64,000 nt of DNA from Pseudovibrio japonicus. GTDB lineage: Bacteria > Pseudomonadota > Alphaproteobacteria > Rhizobiales > Stappiaceae. Of this stretch, positions 8,625-15,672 are shown piece by piece (the stretch's first letter is position 1; each line of letters begins with the position of its first letter). The notes below the pieces were generated by a model, which saw nothing but the letters and a program-made list of their open reading frames with translations, ran no database searches and was not told the origin of the DNA. The position numbers were made by a program, and so were the translations under genes. The stretch covers positions 496,001 to 560,000 of the forward strand of contig NZ_BMXE01000001.1 of assembly GCF_014651595.1 (NCBI RefSeq). Reading direction: 5' to 3'.

Positions 8625-9511
8625 CACCCCACCAGCTTTCCGCCGTTATTGGCGGCAGATTGAGCGTCGGGTCCGGCAAGAATGAAGTCGTTGCCGGGGA
8701 TGTGGGGGAAGCCACGGAAATTCTGGCTGTTCTGGAATTTACCCTGACAGGTGCCCCACTTCTTATCGCAGCCAGTGGTGATGGTGGCATCAAGAGGATA
8801 GTCCAGCTCCATTATCAAGGGTGACCACAGAGTGATCTTGTCTTCGCCCTGCTCCTGAATATGACCGGCGATGTGCAGGGGCTGATTGGTGTAGGGGCCG
8901 GTGTGAAAGGTGAGCCTGCCGAAGGACCACCAGCCTGCACTGACATCAGTGTTGTCCTCAATAACCAGCCGGTTGCCTGCCTCTTGCCTTACGACATCTA
9001 CTCGCCGCGCATAGGCGGGGTCATTCAGGTCGACACTACATTTTGTATCTCCCAGATCCGCATGGCATTGGTGGGAGAGTTCTCTGCCCTTGGGCTCGGA
9101 GAGGCGGGCGGCCAGTGAGCGGAATTCGGCGCGGAACACATTGCGGTCGCGGCTCACCTCCCCCAGCGAGCCACGTCTTAAAAGCTCGTGTTGCTCCGGC
9201 TCTTGCCAGTTGACCAGAAAGACCTCAACCTCGGCATTGTCCCAGAGGCCAGCGGCAAGCTCTTCTTCCTCCAGACTGTCAGAGGAGAGGAAGCCCAGCG
9301 CCTCCTCCTGCCCTGCCTGAAAATTGGATTGTGCCATGGCCTGGGTGCCGTCCAGCCCGATGCCCGGCTCATAGGTTTTGCCAAGCAGCGTGATGGCGTG
9401 ATCGTGGGTGGTGAAGCCAAGGCTGAGGCCGGAGGGTGCAGTCAGACGCCAGCAATAGGCCACAGTTGTCCCTTCACCGTTCAGGTGTTGTTGCAAAGCA
9501 GCGTTGAACAT
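8624..9511 (-). CDS. GTA gp13-like baseplate hub protein, DUF2163
   Basis: A 295-residue protein of the DUF2163 / phage BR0599 family, equivalent to RcGTA ORFg13 (rcc01696), a tail hub or baseplate component. Recognisable segments are LGFTTHDHAI and EVFLVNWQ in the N-terminal half. The C-terminal half has cysteines in CHADLGDTKCSVDL and CDKKWGTCQGKF and ends GFPHIPGNDF, all characteristic of the family. In cellular GTA work this protein binds an iron-sulfur or metal centre through these Cys residues; that is family knowledge, not shown here. It sits between gp12 and gp14 with close spacing in the same operon. Confidence 0.9.
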   Translation of the reverse strand: MFNAALQQHLNGEGTTVAYCWRLTAPSGLSLGFTTHDHAITLLGKTYEPGIGLDGTQAMAQSNFQAGQEEALGFLSSDSLEEEELAAGLWDNAEVEVFLVNWQEPEQHELLRRGSLGEVSRDRNVFRAEFRSLAARLSEPKGRELSHQCHADLGDTKCSVDLNDPAYARRVDVVRQEAGNRLVIEDNTDVSAGWWSFGRLTFHTGPYTNQPLHIAGHIQEQGEDKITLWSPLIMELDYPLDATITTGCDKKWGTCQGKFQNSQNFRGFPHIPGNDFILAGPDAQSAANNGGKLVG

Positions 9512-9534
9512 GGATTTGCTTTCTTAGATTATCG

Positions 9535-10176
9535 TCAGATCAAAAGTTCAAGGAGAGGGATGGACGGCACCTGACCGGCTTCAAAATGAAGCAGGTTGAT
9601 TTCCAGATGGTCGCTTTCAAAGCGGGTCGGCGTATCAAACAAGAACCCGGCTGTGACCTGCTGATTGTTTGATGGGATGTGCCCCGCCTGAAACTCAAGC
9701 AGACCGGTTGCCGGATCCAGCAAGACGTGGCTGCCGACGGTTTTTTCCTGTCCGTCAACGGCAACGGAAACAGTTCCCGCAACTGGTTTTGTAATCTTGC
9801 GCTGCCACGCTACGCCTACGGTGCCCACAGGTTTGATGAGCTGGAACGATGCGGTACTGCCGTCTCCGGTTCCCAGCAGCACATCAGTTACCGTCGGCGT
9901 TTGGTCGAATGCACAAGATTTATGGTCCATTGGGTCACGAAAGCGAAACCCACAGAGGCGACCGCCGACTTTTTCGAAGAAGTTGAGCACGCGGTGCAGG
10001 TCGGCGGAGGAGCGCAAGCCGGTGCCTACGTCAAAGTGCCGTCGCGTTCCCCTCCAGATAGCGTTGCGCGTTTCGGCGCCATTGAGTAACCGCGTGACCT
10101 GACTACGTTTTTCTACCCTGACAGAAGCCCCTAGGGAAATTCCAAGTGGGAACGATTCATCAACAAAACATGGCGT
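9535..10176 (-). CDS. GTA gp12-like distal tail protein, DUF2460
   Basis: A 213-residue member of the DUF2460/TIGR02217 family, the distal tail protein of gene transfer agents (RcGTA ORFg12, rcc01695). Start chosen at the ATG at 10176 because a strong AGGAGAGGGA ribosome site lies just before it; the frame runs ten codons further upstream. Family marks are FPLGISLGASV near the N-terminus, RRHFDVGTGLRS, GGRLCGFRFRDP and the closing DTPTRFESDHLEINL. It connects the tail tube to the hub proteins encoded next. Unlike its neighbours it is preceded by a gap of more than 200 bp containing a terminator-like hairpin. Confidence 0.9.
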   Translation of the reverse strand, partial: TPCFVDESFPLGISLGASVRVEKRSQVTRLLNGAETRNAIWRGTRRHFDVGTGLRSSADLHRVLNFFEKVGGRLCGFRFRDPMDHKSCAFDQTPTVTDVLLGTGDGSTASFQLIKPVGTVGVAWQRKITKPVAGTVSVAVDGQEKTVGSHVLLDPATGLLEFQAGHIPSNNQQVTAGFLFDTPTRFESDHLEINLLHFEAGQVPSIPLLELLI

Positions 10177-10313
10177 CATTTCCCTCTCCTGTTTGATTTG
10201 TCTCAAGGCTGCGGGGGCCTGAAGTCTCTAATAGGTGTGACATGGGAAAGATGTTTGCGTAATTTTTGCAGGCCCGTTGTTCATGCTCCTCCCTCTTTGC
10301 ACGGCAACGGTTT

Positions 10314-10349
10314 TTCTCAAAAAGTTTGCTACCACCGTCCGGTAGCAAA
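10314..10349 (-). terminator. Terminator-like hairpin between gp11 and gp12 genes
   Basis: On the minus strand a perfect 9-bp stem (TTTGCTACC pairing with GGTAGCAAA, 10325-10333 with 10341-10349) with a 7-nt loop is followed by a run of five T. It lies inside the only sizeable untranslated gap in the second half of the GTA operon. It could lower expression of the downstream tail-tip genes or be an RNA-processing site. T-run and stem are modest, so confidence is moderate. Confidence 0.45.
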
Positions 10350-10389
10350 GCCACGTCGGCCCTTGAGTCCCTCCTCTTCAATGCCGACG

Positions 10390-10935
10390 TCATAGCCCGC
10401 GTCGCCCCCGTCCGGTGGCGCGGGCCATTATCATCGCAATCTGCCCCTGGGATCTTTCAAAGCTGCGCACATCCTGTGTAGCAACATTGATGGTCACGTT
10501 CGGCTGCGTGCTGCCTGCATTCGCTGCTACACCGAGGCGTCCATCTGCACCGCGCTGCAAGGGCAAGATTGCTTCAGCCCCTGCCTCTCCCATCAAACCC
10601 AGACCGGAACCGCCCGTTGCAAACAGGGTCGGACTGCCCACCACACCGCCCTTTGCAAAGGGGGTAACGCCAGTCATCCCACCCACCGCAGAGGAGATGC
10701 CTGTTGAGATGAGTTGTTCCAGCGGTTTCATGGCGCTGGAGAATGCGGCGCTTGAGAGGCTCAGGGCGACCTGAGAGAGGATTGATTGCAGGTCTTTGCC
10801 GGAGGTGACGGCACTTTGCAGGCCCTTGCTGAGTTCTGATGAGAACTCTCTGGCAAGGGAGTTGACCTCTTGCATGGTCACCTCCAAAGCACGTGCCTGT
10901 TCCACGTTGAGCGACTCATTGAAATCATCGGTCAT
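10390..10935 (-). CDS. GTA gp11-like tail tape measure protein
   Basis: A 181-residue protein matching the small tape-measure protein of gene transfer agents (RcGTA ORFg11, rcc01694). It begins with an alpha-helical segment (LNVEQARALEVTMQEVNSLA). The middle has the typical phage tail pattern GVVGSPTLFATGGSGLGLMGEAGAEAI at about residues 95-125, which is Gly-rich and common at the end of tape-measure proteins. It ends in a basic tail. Short length agrees with the short tail of these particles. The start overlaps the stop of the preceding gene (ATGA), so it is translationally coupled. Confidence 0.85.
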   Translation of the reverse strand: MTDDFNESLNVEQARALEVTMQEVNSLAREFSSELSKGLQSAVTSGKDLQSILSQVALSLSSAAFSSAMKPLEQLISTGISSAVGGMTGVTPFAKGGVVGSPTLFATGGSGLGLMGEAGAEAILPLQRGADGRLGVAANAGSTQPNVTINVATQDVRSFERSQGQIAMIMARATGRGRRGL

Positions 10936-11159
10936 GGGGTTGGTGGCTCCTGTTGGTCTGGAAACCGGCGCAGCAGGTCATCCAGAGTGCTGCGTGAAAA
11001 GGCGTGTTTGGCAGGGCTGCCTGTCGGGTTCAGAGCCATTTGCAGTTCCTTTGGGGTTGCTTGCCAAAAGGAGCGAGGCGACCAGCCGAGTTCCCGGCAG
11101 GCTTTGTGCATCAGGTCATGCCAGGGAAAGGAACCACGTGCGGTTTGCTGCTCTTTCAC
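10932..11159 (-). CDS. GTA gp10.1-like tail assembly chaperone, TIGR02216
   Basis: A 75-residue protein of the short rcc01693/TIGR02216 family found only in gene transfer agents and related prophages. The defining core is LGWSPRSFWQATPKELQMAL (about residues 24-43): a helical segment beginning at LGW and continuing FW..TP.E. It is probably the second tail-assembly chaperone, located as usual between the tail tube/chaperone genes and the tape measure. Both ends overlap neighbours by 4 bp, indicating coupled translation. Confidence 0.85.
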   Translation of the reverse strand: MKEQQTARGSFPWHDLMHKACRELGWSPRSFWQATPKELQMALNPTGSPAKHAFSRSTLDDLLRRFPDQQEPPTP

Positions 11160-11524
11160 GGACCATCATGCTCCGGTTTGACGCTTTCCTGCTGGGGGGA
11201 AAACGTTGCGACGAGCAGCTCGCCAGCCAGTTTGGCGAGGGCTGCAACTCCGCCATCGTGAGAGAGTTCGGCAACCTCCTCATTTTCGATGATAAGGCCG
11301 CCACCGCGCAGACCTGCACCGAGCACCCTGATAATATCGGAGGCACTCAACTGGCCGGAGGAGAACCGCTCGGTCAGGTCGTGCAGATTGTTGCAGGTCA
11401 GCGCCTCCTCAAGTTCAGCCAGCGCGCCGAGGGTGAGCACCAAAATGTGCTTTTGGCCGCCCAAGTCTGCGAGGATTTCACCGCGTTGGCGGTTTGCGCA
11501 ACGCGTGAAGGTTGTTGCTGTCAT
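11156..11524 (-). CDS. GTA gp10-like tail chaperone (gene transfer agent family)
   Basis: A 122-residue protein corresponding to RcGTA ORFg10 (rcc01692), a tail assembly chaperone family with the pattern NRQRGEILADLGGQKHILVLTLGALAELEEAL near the N-terminus (residues 9-40). A central SDIIRVLGAGLRGGG at about 62-76 is also diagnostic. It is placed between the tail tube gene and the 75-residue chaperone, which it overlaps by 4 bp. It is expected to keep the tape measure soluble while the tail tube polymerises. Confidence 0.9.
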   Translation of the reverse strand: MTATTFTRCANRQRGEILADLGGQKHILVLTLGALAELEEALTCNNLHDLTERFSSGQLSASDIIRVLGAGLRGGGLIIENEEVAELSHDGGVAALAKLAGELLVATFSPQQESVKPEHDGP

Positions 11525-11534
11525 GTCAGTTCTC

Positions 11535-11951
11535 TCAGTTCAGCGGTGTAAAGGTGAGCGCACCGGCAGATTCCAGCGAAATCTCGAAGGTGACTTCGGA
11601 TCGGTAGTCACCGGCGTATTCCAGCGCCGATAGGTGGAAAGGGCCTTCCAGCGTGCCGAAGGCGGGCAGGATGATCTGCCAGTTGCGCAGCTCGCCCGCA
11701 AAGAAGGCTGCGCGGACTTTTTCTGCTGAGGCCTTGTCGCGAAACAGGCCGCTGCCTGACAGGGAGGCGTGACGGGTGGCTGCACCTGCCAGCAGCTCGC
11801 GCCAGCGACCTGTGCTCTCCGCGTCGGTGATGTCAATTGGCGTTGCGTTGAGGGCAAGGCGCCGACTGCGCAGCCCCGCCACGCTTTCAAAGGTTCCTGT
11901 GCCTGCTTCGTCCAATTTCAAAAGCAGGTCCTTTCCGGCCTGTGCGACCAT
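11535..11951 (-). CDS. GTA gp9-like major tail tube protein
   Basis: A 138-residue major tail protein of the TP901-1/RcGTA ORFg9 (rcc01691) type that builds the tail tube. Characteristic segments are GKDLLLKL at the start, TPIDITDAESTGRWRELL (about 37-54), the GLFRDKASAE turn near 70 and the closing FEISLESAGALTF. No signal peptide or membrane segment, as expected. It follows the tail terminator gene by about 20 bp and precedes the chaperone gene by 10 bp in the operon. Confidence 0.9.
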   Translation of the reverse strand: MVAQAGKDLLLKLDEAGTGTFESVAGLRSRRLALNATPIDITDAESTGRWRELLAGAATRHASLSGSGLFRDKASAEKVRAAFFAGELRNWQIILPAFGTLEGPFHLSALEYAGDYRSEVTFEISLESAGALTFTPLN

Positions 11952-11974
11952 CTGATTTCCTTTCGGGGTTCATC

Positions 11975-12385
11975 TTACGCAGTGTTTTGGAGCAGGACGG
12001 AGAACTTGATGCGTCCGTACCATGTGCGCCCATCGCTCAAGCGCCTGCAGCTGGTCTCTGTCATAGTAAGGCCAGCCACTTCCGTCTCAGCAGACGGGGT
12101 CACGCCCACTTCCAGAAGCTCGTTGAAGATTTGCAGGATCTCCAGCGTTTGCGCGCGGTCGGCGTGGCGGGAGTAGATTCCAATGGAACCGATGAGCCTT
12201 CCGCCCTCCTCCAAGTGCCCGGTCAGCAACTGTGTGCTGACTGCTTCCAGCGTGGCATAGGGCAGAGCTGCGCCGCGCGGGACACCGTCAAACAGGCGCA
12301 GTGGGTCGCCCAGATAGGGTTTCAGGGCTGGCTTGGCGTGCGCGGCCGCAAACAGGGCTTTGCGGAATTCAAGTTCCCCCATCAT
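11975..12385 (-). CDS. GTA gp8-like tail terminator, DUF3168
   Basis: A 136-residue DUF3168 protein (RcGTA ORFg8, rcc01690), the tail terminator that caps the tail tube at the head. Family features are LRLFDGVPRGAALPYATL (about 29-46) and the IYSRHADRAQTLEIL helix near 71-85. The start lies inside the end of the head-tail adaptor gene, overlapping by 17 bp; two consecutive ATG codons make the exact start ambiguous by one codon. Confidence 0.88.
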   Translation of the reverse strand: MMGELEFRKALFAAAHAKPALKPYLGDPLRLFDGVPRGAALPYATLEAVSTQLLTGHLEEGGRLIGSIGIYSRHADRAQTLEILQIFNELLEVGVTPSAETEVAGLTMTETSCRRLSDGRTWYGRIKFSVLLQNTA

Positions 12386-12707
12386 CCCCCTCCTCGTGCT
12401 CGCAAAGGATCTGCATGAAAGGGTCTTGCCCGGCGTGCGGTATAACTGCCCTTACTCTCAGGCTTTGCCCATCCCGCTCAATCCGCCAGCCTTCCGCCAC
12501 ATCTGTGCGGCGGCGGATAGTGATGGTGAGTGGGTAGGTGCTGGCGATGCGGCCTGCTGCCATGGACTCGGTGCCAGTTGATGGGCGCACCTGCCCCCAC
12601 ACCAGCGCGACTTGCGCATAGCTTTTGGTGGTGGAACCATCTGTTGCATGGTGGATATCCGGGCGCAGCAGCAGCAGGGGTTCACTCAGTGTGCCAGCCG
12701 CCCTCAT
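12369..12707 (-). CDS. GTA gp7-like head-tail adaptor
   Basis: A 112-residue phage head-tail adaptor/stopper protein (RcGTA ORFg7, rcc01689). Recognisable by ALVWGQVRPSTGTES (about 33-47) and the strand ITIRRRTDVAEGWRI (62-76), both typical of the SPP1-type head closure fold. It overlaps the preceding connector gene by 4 bp and the following tail-terminator gene by 17 bp, consistent with a tightly coupled late operon. Confidence 0.85.
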   Translation of the reverse strand: MRAAGTLSEPLLLLRPDIHHATDGSTTKSYAQVALVWGQVRPSTGTESMAAGRIASTYPLTITIRRRTDVAEGWRIERDGQSLRVRAVIPHAGQDPFMQILCEHEEGDDGGT

Positions 12708-13294
12708 ATTCTGAGTACCTTGTATGGAGAGAGCGCGGCCTCCAAGCCGTGGGGCATGAGGCCTGTGAGGCGGGTTTCTTCCAGCATGGTGCGGCGCTCG
12801 TACCAGAAGCCGACGAGCATGAGGATTGCCGTTTGCAGGCCAGCGGGGACCGAACTTGCTTCCGGCCCATAGCCTGCTTTGAAGTCGATCTCGATGCCAT
12901 TGAGATCCCGCAAGGGACCAATGACACCAGCCTTGAAGCGCAGGCGCGCGGGGTTGCCTGCCAGATCCACCTGATAGTCCGTCTCATTCAGCTGACGCTG
13001 ATTGCCATCCAGATCATAGGTGTAGACCTGCAGGATCTCAGCCACAGGGGCCACGGGCAGGCGGATCAGGCGGTCTGGCGGCAGCTCATCAAGTAGCAGT
13101 CGCCATTGCTGATCTATGAGCGCGCGCCGTGTGAGTGTTTCCACCTGTTCACGCGCGGCTTTGATCAGGCGCTCGAGCAGAGCATCCTCGTGGGTGTGGG
13201 ACACTCTGAGCTGCGCATGCGCCTGGGCGAGCGAAACCGGCTCCAGAGCCGGTGGCACTGTGAGTATAGCCGTCACGGCGGCCCCTCCTCTCAT
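12704..13294 (-). CDS. GTA gp6-like head-tail connector
   Basis: A 196-residue head-tail connector of the phiE125 gp8/RcGTA ORFg6 family (rcc01688). It begins with the proline-rich leader and the helix EPVSLAQAHAQLRV, then the ALLERLIKAAREQVETLTRRAL helix (about 39-60), and the characteristic GIEIDFKAGYG (131-141). It forms the ring below the portal. It lies about 80 bp downstream of the capsid gene; that gap holds a 9-bp stem-loop. A few extra N-terminal residues before the VTAIL strand are possible or not, so the exact start is uncertain. Confidence 0.85.
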   Translation of the reverse strand: MRGGAAVTAILTVPPALEPVSLAQAHAQLRVSHTHEDALLERLIKAAREQVETLTRRALIDQQWRLLLDELPPDRLIRLPVAPVAEILQVYTYDLDGNQRQLNETDYQVDLAGNPARLRFKAGVIGPLRDLNGIEIDFKAGYGPEASSVPAGLQTAILMLVGFWYERRTMLEETRLTGLMPHGLEAALSPYKVLRI

Positions 13295-13322
13295 GATTGA
13301 TGTTGGTTGTGTGCGATGGAAA

Positions 13323-13357
13323 GCAGCTCAGGTTTCCGGCGGGATCAGCTGAGCTGC
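13323..13357 (-). other. Stem-loop after the capsid gene
   Basis: A perfect 9-bp inverted repeat (GCAGCTCAG / CTGAGCTGC) spans 13323-13331 and 13349-13357 with a 17-nt loop, just downstream of the capsid stop. On the coding strand only three T follow, so it is a weak terminator at best. A partial terminator or mRNA-stabilising hairpin here would help make capsid the most abundant product. Confidence 0.4.
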
Positions 13358-13372
13358 CCTCGCAGGGCCGCT

Positions 13373-14713
13373 TTAGGCGCTGAAGTCGAGCAGCTTGTAG
13401 GCGTCGTAATCCATGATGCCGCCGCCGACGCGCTTGGTGATGTAAAACAGCACATTCGGTTTGCTGGTGTACGGGTCACGCAGAACGGAGATGCCGACGC
13501 GATCCACCACCATGTAGCCGCGATGGAAGTCGCCAAACGCCACGGCATAGGGGGCAGAGCCATCGGACATATCCGGCATGTGTTCCGCTTCTGTGACCGG
13601 GAAGCCCATGAGGCTTGGGTCGGCACCGGCTGAGACAGGCGGCTGCCAGAGGTAGTTGCCCTGCCCGTCTTTAAGCTTGCGGATTGCTGCCTGTGTTCTG
13701 CGGTTGAATAGGAAGCGGGCGTTGCGGCGGATTGCGGTTGTGACGCCATAGATCAGCGAGATGAGCAGGTCGCCACCGTTTTCGGATGGAAAGGCACCAT
13801 CGTATCCCGTTTTGATGGACCCGATGGACATGCCCGTATCCTCAAGGCTCTCGTGAACCGGGCCTGTCAGCAGGCCCTGCGGCTGGGTGGTGCCATTGCC
13901 GTTGATGAAGGCAGCAGATTCCTTTTCCGCAAACATAGTTTCTACTTCTTCTGCAAGAATTTCCCCGATATTGACCGCCGCATCATCCAGCAGGGTCTGG
14001 GTGACTGCAGGCAGAGCGGAGAGCTCGAAGATCTTCACGTCGCGCAGGGCAAACTTCATGGGATTGGTGGGGGTGTCACGCGGATCGGTTTCTCCCTCCC
14101 AGTCAGTCGCGGGATTAATCAAAACCACAGGGCGGCGGTAGGAGGAGCCGGAGATCTTGCGATTTGCGGCGATGGAGCGAATGGGAGACAAAGCGGTGAT
14201 GCGGCGCAGGATATCAGTTTCCAGCTGCTGCGGCACCAGATACCCCCCATCAGCAGGCGTGCCGGAGGACATGGCTTTTTGTTCCAGCAGTTTCAGGCGC
14301 GCTTCCTGCCCCTCACGCATATAGGTATCAAACGCAGATTTATGTTCCACATCGGTCGTGGGTTCGCCCGCAGCTTCCGAGGTTGAGCGCGGCAGGCGCT
14401 GGGATTTGAGCTGGAGCTCGGTCAGGTGGCGCAGTTGTCCGTCGATGATCTCATCCAGGCGGGAAAGCTTCTCATCGAGCAGCACATCTGAACTTGATTT
14501 TTGCTCCAGCTCCGACAGGCGGGTATCGTTCGTCTGGGTGTACTCGACGTAAGCGTGGTTGAGCTCACCAAAGCTGTTAAAGGCCTCCGGCGTGTTCATG
14601 GCAGGCGAAAATTGTGCTGTCGCAACTCCGGTTACTGGAGATTGAGCCGCGGAGCTTGCAGCTTCTCTGGCGAAGTCTTTGGTTTCCAATGTTGGATTAC
14701 ATGTGTTTTTCAT
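13373..14713 (-). CDS. GTA gp5-like HK97-type major capsid protein
   Basis: A 446-residue major capsid protein of the HK97 family (RcGTA ORFg5, rcc01687). The start at 14713 is chosen because the preceding 15 codons read through the 5' leader. The N-terminal third, up to about residue 140, is a coiled-coil-like scaffold (delta) region rich in Glu, Gln and Leu that the protease normally removes. The mature part begins with the GTPADGGYLVPQQLE motif and includes DRVGISVLRDPYT near the C-terminus, as in other phage capsids. It follows the protease gene as expected. Confidence 0.9.
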   Translation of the reverse strand: MKNTCNPTLETKDFAREAASSAAQSPVTGVATAQFSPAMNTPEAFNSFGELNHAYVEYTQTNDTRLSELEQKSSSDVLLDEKLSRLDEIIDGQLRHLTELQLKSQRLPRSTSEAAGEPTTDVEHKSAFDTYMREGQEARLKLLEQKAMSSGTPADGGYLVPQQLETDILRRITALSPIRSIAANRKISGSSYRRPVVLINPATDWEGETDPRDTPTNPMKFALRDVKIFELSALPAVTQTLLDDAAVNIGEILAEEVETMFAEKESAAFINGNGTTQPQGLLTGPVHESLEDTGMSIGSIKTGYDGAFPSENGGDLLISLIYGVTTAIRRNARFLFNRRTQAAIRKLKDGQGNYLWQPPVSAGADPSLMGFPVTEAEHMPDMSDGSAPYAVAFGDFHRGYMVVDRVGISVLRDPYTSKPNVLFYITKRVGGGIMDYDAYKLLDFSA

Positions 14714-14798
14714 AGGATTATTTTCCTTAATGCGCACATAAAAAAACTGCGGCACCACCGGGACACCACAGGCAGATAAAGTCAGGTTGTCTGGTTCC

Positions 14799-15224
14799 TC
14801 AGGAGACCACGGTCAGGCGAGCTGACGGCAACAGGGGGAACGTGACCAGCGAGATCTCCCAGAGATCAACTGCCAGCACATCCCGGCGTCCGGTTTTGGC
14901 ATTGCGACTTGCACGGCGGGTTTTAAAGCCGATAGACAGTCCATCAAGAATGCCTGCCTGCACCATTGCGATGGCTTGCCGACCCTGGGCGATGCCGGGA
15001 AACAGCAGGCCCTTTACAAAGAGGCCGATCCCGTCCTCCTGAATGTGCAGCCATTTGCCGATGGGATTTGCCGGATCGTGCTGCCAGAGCATTTTGACGT
15101 CGGTGAGTTTTTGCTGTTGCAGTGAGCTTTGGAAAGCTCCTTTGCGCATGACATCGCCGCCCTGATCGCTCAGTTCAAATCGGCTGGCGTAGCCTTCAAT
15201 GACGATGGGGTGATCTGTATTCAA
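14799..15224 (-). CDS. GTA gp4-like HK97 prohead protease
   Basis: A 141-residue prohead protease (RcGTA ORFg4, rcc01686; peptidase family U35/S78). The catalytic His49 lies in LWQHD and the Ser97 in GLSIGF, with Glu123 in LWEISLV as the likely third residue. It matures the capsid by removing the scaffold part. Its start is a TTG at 15224 preceded by GAGGGAGG; no ATG is available at the right position. The first 29 bp overlap the end of the small gene upstream. Confidence 0.88.
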   Translation of the reverse strand: MNTDHPIVIEGYASRFELSDQGGDVMRKGAFQSSLQQQKLTDVKMLWQHDPANPIGKWLHIQEDGIGLFVKGLLFPGIAQGRQAIAMVQAGILDGLSIGFKTRRASRNAKTGRRDVLAVDLWEISLVTFPLLPSARLTVVS

Positions 15225-15426
15225 ATTGAGTGCCTCCCTCTTTCAGCTGGGATTTGGTCTTACTGCCGGAGTTTGGCACCTCCTCCTTGGCGCTGCGGCG
15301 CTCGCTTAAAGCCCCGGCAAGTGCCTGGGTGAAGTTGGCGAAGGTGTGGGCCGGTGGTTCTCTGCGCTTTTCGGAGAACTGCTTTTTACACTCCTCGAGC
15401 GCTGGTTTCTTTTTGAATTCTCTCAT
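15196..15426 (-). CDS. Small basic protein in the GTA operon, unknown
   Basis: A 76-residue highly charged protein (MREFKKKPALEECKKQFSEK and onward), starting at the ATG at 15426 with AAGGTGG just before it. Lys, Arg and Glu make up much of it, and there is one short hydrophobic patch, ANFTQALAGAL. It has no recognisable domain. It lies between the gp3.5-like gene and the protease gene and overlaps the latter, so it is transcribed with the GTA. RcGTA is not known to me to have a second small gene here. It could be an accessory head component or scaffold helper, but that is guesswork. Good ribosome site and operon position support it being translated. Confidence 0.5.
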   Translation of the reverse strand: MREFKKKPALEECKKQFSEKRREPPAHTFANFTQALAGALSERRSAKEEVPNSGSKTKSQLKEGGTQFEYRSPHRH

Positions 15427-15480
15427 CACCACCTTACTCCGGACATTTCAATTTTTCTCAATATTTTAAAAGTGCCTAAT

Positions 15481-15672
15481 TCAGGCTTCCAATCGCAGCA
15501 AGCTGTTCAGTTTTTCCAGCTCGCACATGAACTCTTCAAAACGGCGATTGAAGCGGATGACCTGCTTTAAGGCCCATAAAAGCATGGAGGTGGAGGTGCC
15601 TGCCCAGGCACCAAGCGCCACGTGGGCGAGGTCTCCATTTGCCGCGAGCGTCGCCATCAACTCAGTCATCAT
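15481..15672 (-). CDS. GTA gp3.5-like small protein, DUF6107-like
   Basis: A 63-residue protein starting MMTELMATLAANGDL at the ATGATG that overlaps the portal gene stop by about 11 bp. The same frame is open further upstream but only as an out-of-frame shadow of the portal gene. The sequence HVALGAWAGTSTSMLLWALKQ resembles one membrane-spanning or amphipathic helix, followed by a charged tail. Size and position between portal and protease match RcGTA ORFg3.5 (rcc01685), annotated in related genomes as DUF6107. The assignment is by position and general likeness. Confidence 0.65.
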   Translation of the reverse strand: MMTELMATLAANGDLAHVALGAWAGTSTSMLLWALKQVIRFNRRFEEFMCELEKLNSLLRLEA

